This document shows, piece after piece, positions 6,837-15,097 of a DNA stretch of 15,097 nt. Under the pieces are notes generated by a model. The model saw only the letters and a program-made list of their open reading frames with translations, did no database searches and was not told the DNA's origin. The translations under genes were made by a program, and so were the position numbers. The stretch lies in the NCBI GenBank assembly GCA_963580245.1, contig CAUZJO010000116.1:1-15097 (forward strand). The letters run 5' to 3'. Numbering within the stretch: the stretch's first letter is position 1; every line of letters begins with the position of its first letter. Source of the DNA: CAUZJO01 sp963580245 (GTDB lineage: Bacteria > Sumerlaeota > Sumerlaeia > MVZB01).

Positions 6837-8050
6837 CCCCGGACGCTCGGACGCCCGAGGACCATGCCCCCGCCGCGGCACTGGGCCGCGCGCCGACCGA
6901 GGCCGAAAAGGCCGCGCGCCGGGAATTTGAAACGCAGTTCGTCGAGGGTGCCCGCTGTCACGGATGGTTTGCGATGCGGCGGGGCCTTGGCCGCGCGATT
7001 CACGATCTGTGCTGGCCCGACCCCTCGCCGCGTCGGCTGCGGCGGCCCTTTGGCGGGCGCGAACGACTGGGGCAGGCCTGCGAGGGGATCGCGGACCTGT
7101 ATCGCGAGCTGGATGAGAAGAAGCCCCGGTTGCGTCGAAGGGGCGCGGCGGCCGAAATCGAACGGGTGCAGCTCGAAATCCCCCATCGGCTCGGCAGGCT
7201 CCGGACCCTGTGGGGCAAACAGCGACGCACGGCCCCGCTGACGGTCCTGGCGGCGGAGCTGGCGGCGGCCCTGCCGGCGGGGGCCGAGCCGATCTTGTTT
7301 GGCAGCCTGGCGTGCGAGGAACCCTGGCCCCAGTACGCCGACGTGGACCTGGGGCTCTTGCTCGGTGAATCCGTGATGAGCCAACCCCGCCTGATCAGGC
7401 AGACGATCAAGGCCTATCGCCGCAACCTCTCGCGCCTGATCGCGATCGATCCGGTCCATCATCACGGCCCGTTTGTCCTGACGCCGCTGGATTGGGGCCT
7501 ATACGGCGAGGCCTATCTTCCGCTGGCGGTGCTGAGGCTGGCCACGACGCTCAAACCCAAAGCCTTCAAGATCGAGGCGACCCTGATCGGTGATCGGCTC
7601 GAAGTGCTCAGGGCAATCTCGCGGCTCCATGAAGGCGTCCAGCGGCTCTTCGAGGATCCCCGTCACCTGGCCGACCGCTACCTGGCCAAGTCCATCAGTT
7701 CGATGGTCCTGCTGGTGCCGGCCCTGTATTGCGGCGCCACAGGGCGGCCTGTCGATAAGCGGGCGTCCTTCGATCTCATCAAGGGCGAGATGGACGAGGC
7801 GGCGGTCGCCGCGCTGGAGGCGGTCGAGCGGTTCAGGCTCGATTGGCGCGCCACGCTCTTTCCTCCCCGCCTGATCCGCTGGCTGGCCGGCCCGCTGGCA
7901 CCCGTCCTGGGCCGCAATCTGAATCGCTGGCCCGACGCGGTCCTGGGGCGACGGCTCGACGACCTGAAACCGGGGATCGAGCTGATTTTTCAGGCCGTCC
8001 GCGAAGGACTGGAAACCCAAAAACCCGCGCCAAAAGACGCGCCGAGCTGA
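6833..8050 (+). CDS. Nucleotidyltransferase-fold protein, first of a tandem pair
   Basis: This 405-residue protein has the core motifs of the DNA polymerase beta-like nucleotidyltransferase fold: LFGS (155-158) followed by ADVDLGLLL (169-177), so G157-S158 and D170/D172 would hold nucleotide and metal. A possible third carboxylate is D206 in AIDPVHHHG. The first 140 residues are highly charged and helical (EAEKAARREFETQF, AAEIERVQLEI). The part after about residue 225 is a mostly helical domain with HLADRYLAKSISSMVLLVPALY and ends with RWPDAVLG...PAPKDAPS. The start ATG 6833 overlaps the acetyltransferase stop. An in-frame open stretch back to 6593 is the shadow of the acetyltransferase. The substrate is unknown. 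In the context of sugar-modifying genes it might transfer NMP to a sugar, lipid or protein, but that is inference. Length is much greater than minimal nucleotidyltransferases. Confidence 0.65.
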   Translation: MTPDARTPEDHAPAAALGRAPTEAEKAARREFETQFVEGARCHGWFAMRRGLGRAIHDLCWPDPSPRRLRRPFGGRERLGQACEGIADLYRELDEKKPRLRRRGAAAEIERVQLEIPHRLGRLRTLWGKQRRTAPLTVLAAELAAALPAGAEPILFGSLACEEPWPQYADVDLGLLLGESVMSQPRLIRQTIKAYRRNLSRLIAIDPVHHHGPFVLTPLDWGLYGEAYLPLAVLRLATTLKPKAFKIEATLIGDRLEVLRAISRLHEGVQRLFEDPRHLADRYLAKSISSMVLLVPALYCGATGRPVDKRASFDLIKGEMDEAAVAALEAVERFRLDWRATLFPPRLIRWLAGPLAPVLGRNLNRWPDAVLGRRLDDLKPGIELIFQAVREGLETQKPAPKDAPS

Positions 8051-8065
8051 TCAGGAGAGACGGTC

Positions 8066-9280
8066 TTGGATTCAACCTGGGGACTGCGTTCATGCGAGCC
8101 GCTCATGCTCAAACGAGCCGAGCAGTTCCATTGGCATTATTGCGCGGGACCGATCCCGCCGGGCCACTACGACGAGGCGATCCAATGGGTGGCCGAACGC
8201 GCGCGGGCGATCGAGGGCGCGTTGGCACTTTATGACCTGGGGCCGATCCGCCATCCCGGCCTGTCCGACGTCGACCTGCTGCTCGTTCTGGATGACCATT
8301 TCCGCGACGCCGACCGCCTGCGTAGGCTTCTCTATCGGGAGTTCCCCGCGCGCTTCAAGAACGTCCTGCTCCACGACCTCTACTTCATCCGCCGCCAGGA
8401 ATTGGCCTTCTGTTTCAAATGGGCGCCGATTCGCGAGCTGAACGCCCGTTGGCGAGAGGACGAGCTGCCAGGGCGCATGCTCAACGAGGACCCCACCGAC
8501 CTCGCGCTGTTCCTGCTCGACATCATCACCGACGCCTACCCCTGGGAGTTCATCCAATACCTGGAGCGCCCCGAGCTGGACGAACGCGAGGTCATCGGCC
8601 GGCTCAAGGGCCTCGGCTATTGCGTCGATCTACTGAGGCGCGTCGGCGGGCGGCCGAGCGAGGAATCCCGGGCCTTCGCCGAAGATATCGAGCGCTTGCG
8701 CGAGCGGCTGTTTGAACTTAGTCACGCCGACAGGGCCGAGTGGATCTTGAGGCTGACGCAACAGGCCGTCGCGGTCTCCTATCAGCTCGCCTTGGAGGCC
8801 GACCGGGCAGTGCGCGAGCGGTGGGATTTAAAGCTCAAGGGGCGGCTGGTCCTGCACTCGACGCGCGTGGCCGCGCTCTACGCCGACCCGGCCCCCGATG
8901 GAGCCCGCTATGGGCGGGTCCGCTTGCGGCGGACCGATTACTACACGCGCCTACCGGCGGTTTATGGTTACCTGGTCCGCAAGTACGCCTCGCAAGCGGG
9001 GCCGGTCTCCAGGCGGCTGGGGCACTGTATGGTTGACGGCCTGGGCCTTGTTCAGCCGCCGCCCCCATCGGTGGTCAAGGCGATGGAAAGCCGCGCCTAC
9101 CTGCGCAACGCCCACCAGGAGTGGCTGAACGAACTCGGTCTGGGATTGGTCGGCTTTATGACGTTTGGCTACCGCCCGCTGCCCCGCCGGGGGGAGCCGC
9201 CGTGGGCCAAGGAGATCGCCGGGAGTCTGCTCGGACGCGTCCGCGAGAGGATGTTGCGCCGCCGGCTGGTACGACTATAG
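8066..9280 (+). CDS. Nucleotidyltransferase-fold protein, second of a tandem pair
   Basis: This 404-residue protein carries the signature YDLGPIRHPGLSDVDLLLVL (56-75). The metal-binding pair is D68/D70; a possible third acidic residue is D104 in LLHDLYFI, placed like D206 of the preceding protein. The usual G-S of the first motif is G59-P60 here, which departs from consensus and may affect nucleotide binding. The rest is helical and charged (EESRAFAEDIERLRERLFEL) with no membrane segment, and the C-terminus is basic. The TTG start at 8066 has AGGAGA seven bases upstream; ATG 8105 (residue 14) is an alternative with no better site. It follows the first nucleotidyltransferase gene after 15 bases and surely shares its transcript. 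The two proteins are of equal length but I see no clear similarity outside the catalytic motif. Function unknown. Confidence 0.6.
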   Translation: MDSTWGLRSCEPLMLKRAEQFHWHYCAGPIPPGHYDEAIQWVAERARAIEGALALYDLGPIRHPGLSDVDLLLVLDDHFRDADRLRRLLYREFPARFKNVLLHDLYFIRRQELAFCFKWAPIRELNARWREDELPGRMLNEDPTDLALFLLDIITDAYPWEFIQYLERPELDEREVIGRLKGLGYCVDLLRRVGGRPSEESRAFAEDIERLRERLFELSHADRAEWILRLTQQAVAVSYQLALEADRAVRERWDLKLKGRLVLHSTRVAALYADPAPDGARYGRVRLRRTDYYTRLPAVYGYLVRKYASQAGPVSRRLGHCMVDGLGLVQPPPPSVVKAMESRAYLRNAHQEWLNELGLGLVGFMTFGYRPLPRRGEPPWAKEIAGSLLGRVRERMLRRRLVRL

Positions 9281-9335
9281 ATCAGGTTCCGGCCCAACGT
9301 CATCCCCCCGCCCCGAATCGCAAAACCAATTTTTC

Positions 9336-9420
9336 CGTGCTCGTAAATCGTAATCGAGACCTTTCGTCATCCCATCCGATTCGAGAGGGAAGAAAAGATC
9401 GATTACGATTTACGAGCACG
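9336..9420. repeat. Perfect 22-bp inverted repeat between convergent genes
   Basis: CGTGCTCGTAAATCGTAATC(GA) at 9336-9357 pairs perfectly with 9399-9420 around a 41-base loop. It sits between the ends of a plus-strand gene (9280) and a minus-strand gene (9470), so it could serve as a bidirectional terminator. There is no strong U-run next to the stem. Its core TCGTAATCG (CGTAATCG in both arms) recurs in the hairpin at 10339-10439, which suggests a dispersed repeat family. Confidence 0.7.
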
Positions 9421-9469
9421 CGCACGATTGAAGACTATTCGTGGCGGGAGGGGGTTTGACGCGCAAACG

Positions 9470-10171
9470 CTACTCGCGAAGCGCGCGCGCGATGTTCAGA
9501 TTTTGCATGAAGAACATCGCGAGGAAGAAATAGATGAACAGACTGCCGTAAGGGCTCTTCATCAGAATCAGTCCGACCAGAACGCAAAACACCATCGATA
9601 CGACGGCGACTTTATGCAGGGCCGCCTCGCGCCGAACGAAGTATTGCAGACCGTAAAACACCGACTGTCCCCCGTCCATCGGGTAGATGGGAAGCAGGTT
9701 CAGAACGAGCCAAAAAGTATTCAGCATGAAGAGGTTGCCAAAAAAGAAGGTGGCGGGGCTGGAGGCATGCACCGCCGGCACGTAGCGGACCATCAAAAAG
9801 CCAAACACGACCAGCAGCAACGTAAAGAAAGGGCCGGCCAGCGCAATGAAAAGGCTGCGGCCATGGGTCGTCGTCGAGTGACGCGCGTAACCGCCGAACA
9901 TTACCAACGAGACCATGATCCCCCTGCACCCGCTCAGGTGGGCGGCCAATGCATGGCCTCCCTCATGGAGCAGGAGCGAGAAAAAGACGATGAAGCACAG
10001 CAGCCCCGCCTGCGGAAGCGACCCGCCCCGCGCTCGTTCACCAAACATAAAGAGCAAAAGAAGCAGAAACAGGAGAAAGCTGCCCTCGACATAAAACGGC
10101 ACCCCCCCAATCCGCAAAATCTCCCAGCCGCGTGGGCGGTTATCTTTCGGGCTGGCGTTGTTGAAGAACAT
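9470..10171 (-). CDS. Site-2-type membrane metalloprotease (peptidase M50)
   Basis: This 233-residue protein is an intramembrane zinc protease of the M50 (S2P/SpoIVFB-like) family. The zinc site is visible: HEGGH at 69-73 within LLLHEGGHALAAHLSG, and the distant ligand D166 in NLLPIYPMDGG (158-168), the family's second motif. Hydrophobic segments lie at about 31-44, 55-69, 84-94, 107-130, 141-160 and 189-225, giving about six membrane helices. There is no PDZ or CBS domain, so this is a minimal core form. ATG at 10171 is preceded by AAGGA at 8-base spacing. The gene stands alone, convergent with the nucleotidyltransferase operon and flanked on both sides by long hairpins. S2P proteases usually release membrane-bound regulators such as anti-sigma factors. 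No candidate substrate is encoded next door, so the pathway is unknown. Confidence 0.85.
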   Translation of the reverse strand: MFFNNASPKDNRPRGWEILRIGGVPFYVEGSFLLFLLLLLFMFGERARGGSLPQAGLLCFIVFFSLLLHEGGHALAAHLSGCRGIMVSLVMFGGYARHSTTTHGRSLFIALAGPFFTLLLVVFGFLMVRYVPAVHASSPATFFFGNLFMLNTFWLVLNLLPIYPMDGGQSVFYGLQYFVRREAALHKVAVVSMVFCVLVGLILMKSPYGSLFIYFFLAMFFMQNLNIARALRE

Positions 10172-10538
10172 GGGGCGTGTCCTTTTCCGAAGGCATGAAC
10201 TCCGATCCTAGACCAACCGGTGGCTCTTTGCCAGTGTCGACCGACCAGCGCCGCATCCCGTTTGGGTTCAACCCGGGTGAAATTCGGTTTCGGGAGTCAA
10301 CATCGCTTCGATAAATGGTTTCTGTATTCCTTGGTGGTCGGCTCTCGGCTCTCGTCCTCGTAATCGGTCTTTTTCTTAGACCATAATCGAGATTGGCGGC
10401 GATGTTCAGGTCGATTACGAGGACGAGGGACGCGAGCCGAAACCCATCGGCACGGCGGCGAAACCACCGACCGGGTTGGGGGGACGGAAGCTGAGAATGA
10501 GGCCCGCTGAGCGCTCGGTCTAGGATTGCGCCGAACCC
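10172..10538. other. Intergenic region with nested inverted repeats
   Basis: There is no gene in these 367 bases. They hold the 28-bp hairpin at 10339-10439. Outside it lies an exact 10-bp inverted pair, ATCCTAGACC at 10205-10214 and GGTCTAGGAT at 10517-10526. A small palindrome GGGTTCAACCC lies at about 10265-10275. The promoter for the protease gene should lie in 10172-10330, but I cannot assign boxes with confidence. Confidence 0.5.
10339..10439. repeat. Long imperfect hairpin, 25 of 28 bases paired
   Basis: Arms 10339-10366 and 10412-10439 pair at 25 of 28 positions; the inner 16 (CTCGTCCTCGTAATCG) are perfect. The 45-base loop holds a second small hairpin, GGTCT-TTTTCTT-AGACC at 10366-10382. 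The core TCGTAATCG also occurs in the 9336-9420 hairpin, and TAATCGAGA occurs in both elements (9351 and 10384). It lies about 100 bases beyond the end of the minus-strand dehydrogenase gene and upstream of the protease gene, so a terminator role is possible. Confidence 0.65.
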
Positions 10539-10539
10539 G

Positions 10540-11865
10540 TCATGCCTTCACGATCTTTTCGCGTCCCTCGGCCACGTCACGGGTGGCGTTGCGGGTGTCG
10601 ACGACCAATTGGGCATGTTCGACGAGCTGCCCGTAGTCGATGTCGGAGTGGGCGGTCGAGATCAGCACCGCGTCATAGGTCTGGAGCGACTCGGGCGAAC
10701 AAGCGACGCTGGCCCTTCCGGTCAGGTGCGGGTGTTCACGGTTGGGCTTGACTTCCGGAATGAAGGGATCGTGGTAATCGACTTCCGCCCCCTCCTCTAG
10801 CAACAGGTCGAACAGCCGCAACGACGGGCTCTCGCGCATGTCGTCGACGTCCTTCTTGTAGGCCAGGCCCATGATCAGGACGCGCGCGCCGTTGAGGTGT
10901 TTCTTGCGCTGATTGAGCGCCCGCGCAAGCATCTCGACGACGTATTGGGGCATCGTCGAGTTGACCTCGCCCGCCAGCTCGATGAAGCGTGTATTCATGT
11001 CGTATTCGCGCGCTTTCCAGGTCAGGTAGAACGGATCGATCGGGATACAATGCCCTCCCAGGCCGGGGCCGGGGTAGAACGGCATGAATCCGAACGGCTT
11101 GGTCGCGGCCGCGTCGATGACTTCCCACACGTCGATGCCCATCTTCGTGTAGACCAGCTTCAGCTCGTTGACCATCGCGATGTTGACGGCGCGGAAGATG
11201 TTCTCGGTCAGCTTGACCGCCTCGGCCGTGCGCGTGCCGTGGACCGGGACGACATTGGGGACGATCTGGCTGTAGATGGTTTCGGACAGCGCCAGCGAGG
11301 CCTCGTCATCGGCGCCGACGACCTTGGGGATCGTCGCGGTCGAGTGCGTCTTGTTGCCGGGGTCTTCGCGCTCGGGCGAGTAGGCGACCAACAGGTCCCG
11401 GCCCGCCTTGAGGCCGGAGCGCTCGAGGATCGGGACGACCACCTCGGCCGTGGTGCCCGGATAGGTGGTCGACTCCAGGATGACCAGCACGCCCGGCTTG
11501 AGATGGGGGGCCATCGACTCCGACGTCTTGACGATGTAGGAGAGGTCGGGGTCGCGGTGGCGCGTCAGCGGGGTCGGGACGCAGACCAGCAACGCGTCGG
11601 ACTCGGCGACCCGGCTGAAGTCGGTCGTGGCGTCCAGCCGGCCGCTGTCGACTTCGGTTCGCACGCTCTCGCCGGAGATGTGGCCGATATACGACTCGCC
11701 GCGCCTGAGCTTTTCGCACTGGACTTCCGAAATATCGTAACCGATGACGTTGAACCCCTGCCGACTGAATTCCAACAACAGGGGCAGGCCGACGTAGCCC
11801 AGCCCGACCACGCCGATCACCGCCTTGCGATCGATCACTCTTTGCTTCAGTTCCGCGATATCCAT
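10540..11865 (-). CDS. wbpA: UDP-N-acetyl-D-glucosamine 6-dehydrogenase (nucleotide-sugar dehydrogenase)
   Basis: The 441-residue protein is a UDP-glucose/GDP-mannose dehydrogenase family member. These enzymes oxidise C6 of a nucleotide sugar twice with NAD+ to the uronic acid, in the cytoplasm. The Rossmann motif is GVVGLGYVGLPL (18-29). ESTTYPGTT (131-139) and YSPEREDPG (162-170) are typical of the WbpA group that acts on UDP-GlcNAc rather than UDP-glucose. The central helix EAVKLTENIFR carries the conserved K218 and N222. The catalytic cysteine is C273 in GPGLGGHCIPIDPFYL. The C-terminal UDP-binding domain includes VLIMGLAYKKDVDDMRESPS. All key residues are present and the length is normal. 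ATG 11865 has GGAG eight bases upstream. It stands alone here, divergent from the DUF362 gene. The product would be a UDP-GlcNAcA precursor for a surface polysaccharide or for protein glycosylation. UDP-ManNAc or UDP-GalNAc specificity is possible. Confidence 0.85.
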   Translation of the reverse strand: MDIAELKQRVIDRKAVIGVVGLGYVGLPLLLEFSRQGFNVIGYDISEVQCEKLRRGESYIGHISGESVRTEVDSGRLDATTDFSRVAESDALLVCVPTPLTRHRDPDLSYIVKTSESMAPHLKPGVLVILESTTYPGTTAEVVVPILERSGLKAGRDLLVAYSPEREDPGNKTHSTATIPKVVGADDEASLALSETIYSQIVPNVVPVHGTRTAEAVKLTENIFRAVNIAMVNELKLVYTKMGIDVWEVIDAAATKPFGFMPFYPGPGLGGHCIPIDPFYLTWKAREYDMNTRFIELAGEVNSTMPQYVVEMLARALNQRKKHLNGARVLIMGLAYKKDVDDMRESPSLRLFDLLLEEGAEVDYHDPFIPEVKPNREHPHLTGRASVACSPESLQTYDAVLISTAHSDIDYGQLVEHAQLVVDTRNATRDVAEGREKIVKA

Positions 11866-12100
11866 TCCCGCATCTCCATTTCATCGAACATACACAGTGC
11901 CCCTATCGATAACGGACCGGCGGGCGAAAGTAAAGGATCGGGTTTCGGGTAGTGGGTGATAAGCTAGACCGTCCGAATCGGGCGTCGGGGTCGGGGAGGC
12001 GGGGGATTCGGAGGATTTGAGCTTTTCAAGGCTTCGGTTGGCGACTAAAGTGGGGGGGAGCTCGCCCCTGGAGCACGATCAATCATTTGAGGGAACTTCT
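11866..12100. promoter_or_regulatory. Divergent intergenic region between wbpA-like and DUF362 genes
   Basis: These 235 bases must hold the promoters of two genes that point away from each other. On the minus side TTTACT, 17 bases, then TATCGA (reading down from about 11936) is a weak candidate. On the plus side GAGGGA lies six bases before ATG 12101 and serves as ribosome-binding site. I see no operator palindrome. Confidence 0.35.
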
Positions 12101-13378
<1,278 letters not shown>

Positions 13379-13410
13379 TGGAGAAGAGGCGCCGTGGGCC
13401 GGTCAGATCA

Positions 13411-13818
13411 TCAGGGGCAGGCGGCACTGAGCTCTTCCTTGACCAACTTTAGCAAATTCCTCGGGCTGAACGGTTTCGACATGATCTTGACTCTTGGGAA
13501 CTCGTAGACCTGTTTCTCGATCTTTTCCATGATCGCGACCGATCCGGTGATCATAAGGATCGGCGTGCAATCATCGGCGGATTGCTTCATCCCTCTCTCC
13601 CGATCCCTGACTTTGCGTATCATATCCAACCCGTTGAACTCACCCGGCATTTCGTGGTCCGTGATGATCATGTCGGGTTTGGTCTTGATGATCGAGTCCA
13701 GGGCCCTTCCGCCGTTTGTACACTCGGTCACGCCAAATCCGGCGCCTTCGAGTTTGATCCTGATAACGCTCCTGATGTGCAGCTCATCATCCACGATCAG
13801 GATTCGCTGAGTAGTCAT
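13411..13818 (-). CDS. Single-domain response regulator (CheY-like receiver)
   Basis: The 135-residue protein is a receiver domain alone, with no DNA-binding or enzymatic output. The acidic pocket is D10/D11 (ILIVDDE). The phosphoacceptor is D54 in MIITDHEMPG. The switch Thr is T91 (LMITGS) and the conserved Lys is K115 (MSKPFSP). It would be phosphorylated by a histidine kinase and act through protein contact or as a phosphorelay step. The gene starts three bases after the stop of the histidine kinase gene (13822), so the two are one operon and very likely cognate. G-rich sequence (GGTGGGGGA) before ATG 13818 can serve as ribosome-binding site. It converges with the DUF362 gene; only 32 bases lie between the two stop codons and no strong terminator is visible there. 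Confidence 0.9.
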   Translation of the reverse strand: MTTQRILIVDDELHIRSVIRIKLEGAGFGVTECTNGGRALDSIIKTKPDMIITDHEMPGEFNGLDMIRKVRDRERGMKQSADDCTPILMITGSVAIMEKIEKQVYEFPRVKIMSKPFSPRNLLKLVKEELSAACP

Positions 13819-13821
13819 CTG

Positions 13822-14562
13822 CTAATCCCCCACCGACGTGTTGATCAAAGAGCGTGGGACAAGGATTGAAAACATGCTTCCCTCCCCACGCTTGCTCGAA
13901 ACGCTGATATCGCAACCGTGCGCGTGAAGTATCTTTTGCGCGGTGGCCAGGCCGACGCCGCTGTCCGTGACGGTCTCATCCTGGGCCGTATCGCAACGAT
14001 AGAACTTGTCGAAGATCTTCGGCAGCTCCTGCTCCTCGATGCCGACCCCCGTGTCCTTGACGTTGATCTGAAATTGTTCCTCGTTGGAGCTGGTCCATAC
14101 CGTAATCGTGCCGCCGGGCGGCGTATATTTCGCCGCGTTGCCGAGCAGGTTCATCACCGCGACGCTGAATAGACTCTTGTCGACGTTGAGCGTGGGTTGC
14201 CTTTCGTCCAGTTCGACCACCAGTTTCTGATTATTCTTCTCGCACTGGGGGCGGATCACTTCCAGGTTGGTCTCCAGGAGCCTCTTGAGGCGCGTCGGGC
14301 TGCAATTGATGGTCGCCATGCCGCTCTCCAGCCGCGAGAGATTGAGGAGATTGTCGATCAGTTGCGCAAGGCGATGGGCCTCCTCGTAGACGATATTATA
14401 AAACATGAACTTGGATTCCTGATCGGTCGCCTCGCCATCAATCAACATTTCGATGTACGCGAGGATCGACGTCAGCGGCGTGCGAAATTCATGGGCAATG
14501 TGATCGACGAACTCCCCTTGAAAGCTTTCGATCCTCTTTTTGTGACTGATGTCCCGCATCAC
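13822..14562 (-). CDS. Sensor histidine kinase, N-terminus lost at a sequence junction
   Basis: The kinase core is complete. The H-box is HIAHEFRTPLTSI with phosphoacceptor H24. The N-box is LLGNAAKYTP (N142). DTGVGI (170-175), FDKFYR (184-189) and SGVGLA (201-206) form the ATP site. The called start at GTG 14562 is only nominal. The open frame continues upstream to 14616 and encodes VTVADAGDKPCGQVLVMRDI, which is the end of a PAS domain leading into the kinase, so the true start and the sensor domains lie further upstream. They are missing: at 14617-14619 the frame meets TGA, and from about 14612 the DNA instead encodes a plus-strand protein fragment. The gene is therefore 5'-truncated by rearrangement or by an assembly join. 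It pairs with the single-domain regulator downstream. The stimulus cannot be inferred without the sensor region. Confidence 0.85.
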   Translation of the reverse strand: MMRDISHKKRIESFQGEFVDHIAHEFRTPLTSILAYIEMLIDGEATDQESKFMFYNIVYEEAHRLAQLIDNLLNLSRLESGMATINCSPTRLKRLLETNLEVIRPQCEKNNQKLVVELDERQPTLNVDKSLFSVAVMNLLGNAAKYTPPGGTITVWTSSNEEQFQINVKDTGVGIEEQELPKIFDKFYRCDTAQDETVTDSGVGLATAQKILHAHGCDISVSSKRGEGSMFSILVPRSLINTSVGD

Positions 14563-14611
14563 GAGTACTTGGCCGCAGGGCTTGTCGCCGGCGTCGGCTA
14601 CCGTAACGCAG

Positions 14612-14995
14612 GAGCTTCAATTGATCCAATGGAACGCAACGGCCTTCAATGACCTCGGCCTCATCGAGACCACCCTGGCAGCCGCCGGTTCCGGCATCGC
14701 GGAAGTGATCTACGAACAACAATCGGGCGAAGCGATGATCCTATATTCCGAGAATAATCAGAGTTCGCTCAGATACCTCACCTGGGACGGGCTATCCCTG
14801 AGCGCGGAGGGACAGCTCCCGTCTTTCGGGGGAGAAGTGTACGTCATCCGCGCCGCCGCGGACCGGGCCAGCGACCAGATATTCGTCGCCGGCTTGGACA
14901 AGTTCTTTGACCTTAACGTGGCGGTCTGGGACGGGAACGCCTGGATCGACACGCGAGAGATCGACATCTCAGTTTCCTACACTAGTCGATCCTGA
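14612..14995 (+). pseudogene. Internal fragment of a repeat-rich, probably extracellular protein
   Basis: From about 14612 the plus strand encodes some 127 residues unlike the sequence before the junction: ELQLIQWNATAFNDLGLIET, then GSGIAEVIYEQQSGEAMILY, LRYLTWDG, and LNVAVWDGNAWIDTREIDIS. Alternating short hydrophobic strands, W-N/D-G turns and phrases of the A-x-D-x-x-S-D-Q-I-F-V-A-G type suggest tandem beta-strand repeats of a large secreted protein. There is no natural start: the frame runs back into the antisense of the kinase. It ends at TGA 14993-14995 (SYTSRS) with no sign of a finished domain, so the right side may be broken too. I do not recognise a named family. It is best read as a fragment of a gene oriented opposite to the kinase. 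Confidence 0.45.
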
Positions 14996-15097
14996 AAAAG
15001 ACCCCTTGCCCAACAACAATGGGATCAAAACGCTGGTGGGTGGTGTATAGTTTTGCAAGAAAAGCGGTCAGTCGCCGCCGAAACCTTGCGAAAGTTG
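14996..15097. other. Terminal 102 bases, nothing recognised
   Basis: There is no gene, hairpin or repeat that I can support here. The frame of the preceding fragment is closed by TGA at 14993-14995, and none of the other frames shows recognisable coding sequence. Confidence 0.3.

Noticed and set aside
9428..10198. 256-codon plus-strand open frame
   Set aside because: Antisense of the M50 protease gene, which has complete HExxH and DGG motifs on the minus strand.
10897..11952. 351-codon plus-strand open frame
   Set aside because: Antisense of the nucleotide-sugar dehydrogenase, which has all family motifs.

Overview
The window looks like a piece of an uncultured, G+C-rich Gram-negative-type bacterial genome. 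A planctomycete or a related environmental lineage is my best guess, from the twin-arginine-exported AlkP-like protein, the ELWxxDGT-repeat surface protein, the DUF362 protein beside a nucleotide-sugar dehydrogenase, and the intergenic palindromes. No rRNA or marker gene is present, so the phylum is inference. I see no tRNA, rRNA, CRISPR array or transposase.

Left part, 1-5723, is a run of damaged genes. At 98-949 (minus) a small secreted-protein gene is tandemly duplicated with a 384-bp period. One copy lacks its C-terminal tail through an in-frame stop and the other lacks its signal peptide. About 750 bases without a supported gene follow. Then come an alkaline-phosphatase-superfamily protein whose Tat leader is in a different frame (1703-2925), a multi-pass membrane protein broken by two apparent frameshifts (2950-4133), and an ELWxxDGT-repeat protein cut in two by an in-frame TAA (4197-5723). 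The duplicated gene and the ELW gene are visibly A+T-richer than the rest.

Middle part, 5724-9280: a spacer carries a dense composite palindrome with two perfect inverted 30-bp arms (REPIN-like). It is followed by a compact intact operon: a hexapeptide-repeat acetyltransferase, then two proteins with nucleotidyltransferase-fold motifs. The first two genes overlap by ATGA and the third follows after 15 bases.

Right part, 9281-13818: a site-2-type membrane metalloprotease (minus) sits between two long hairpin elements that share the core TCGTAATCG. A UDP-N-acetylglucosamine 6-dehydrogenase gene (minus) diverges from a DUF362 gene (plus). The acetyltransferase, the dehydrogenase and perhaps the nucleotidyltransferase proteins suggest a surface-polysaccharide neighbourhood.

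Right end, 13411-15097: a histidine kinase and a single-domain response regulator form a two-gene operon (minus). The kinase PAS domain stops abruptly near 14610-14617, where a plus-strand fragment of an unrelated repeat-rich protein begins. This is either a real rearrangement or an assembly join.
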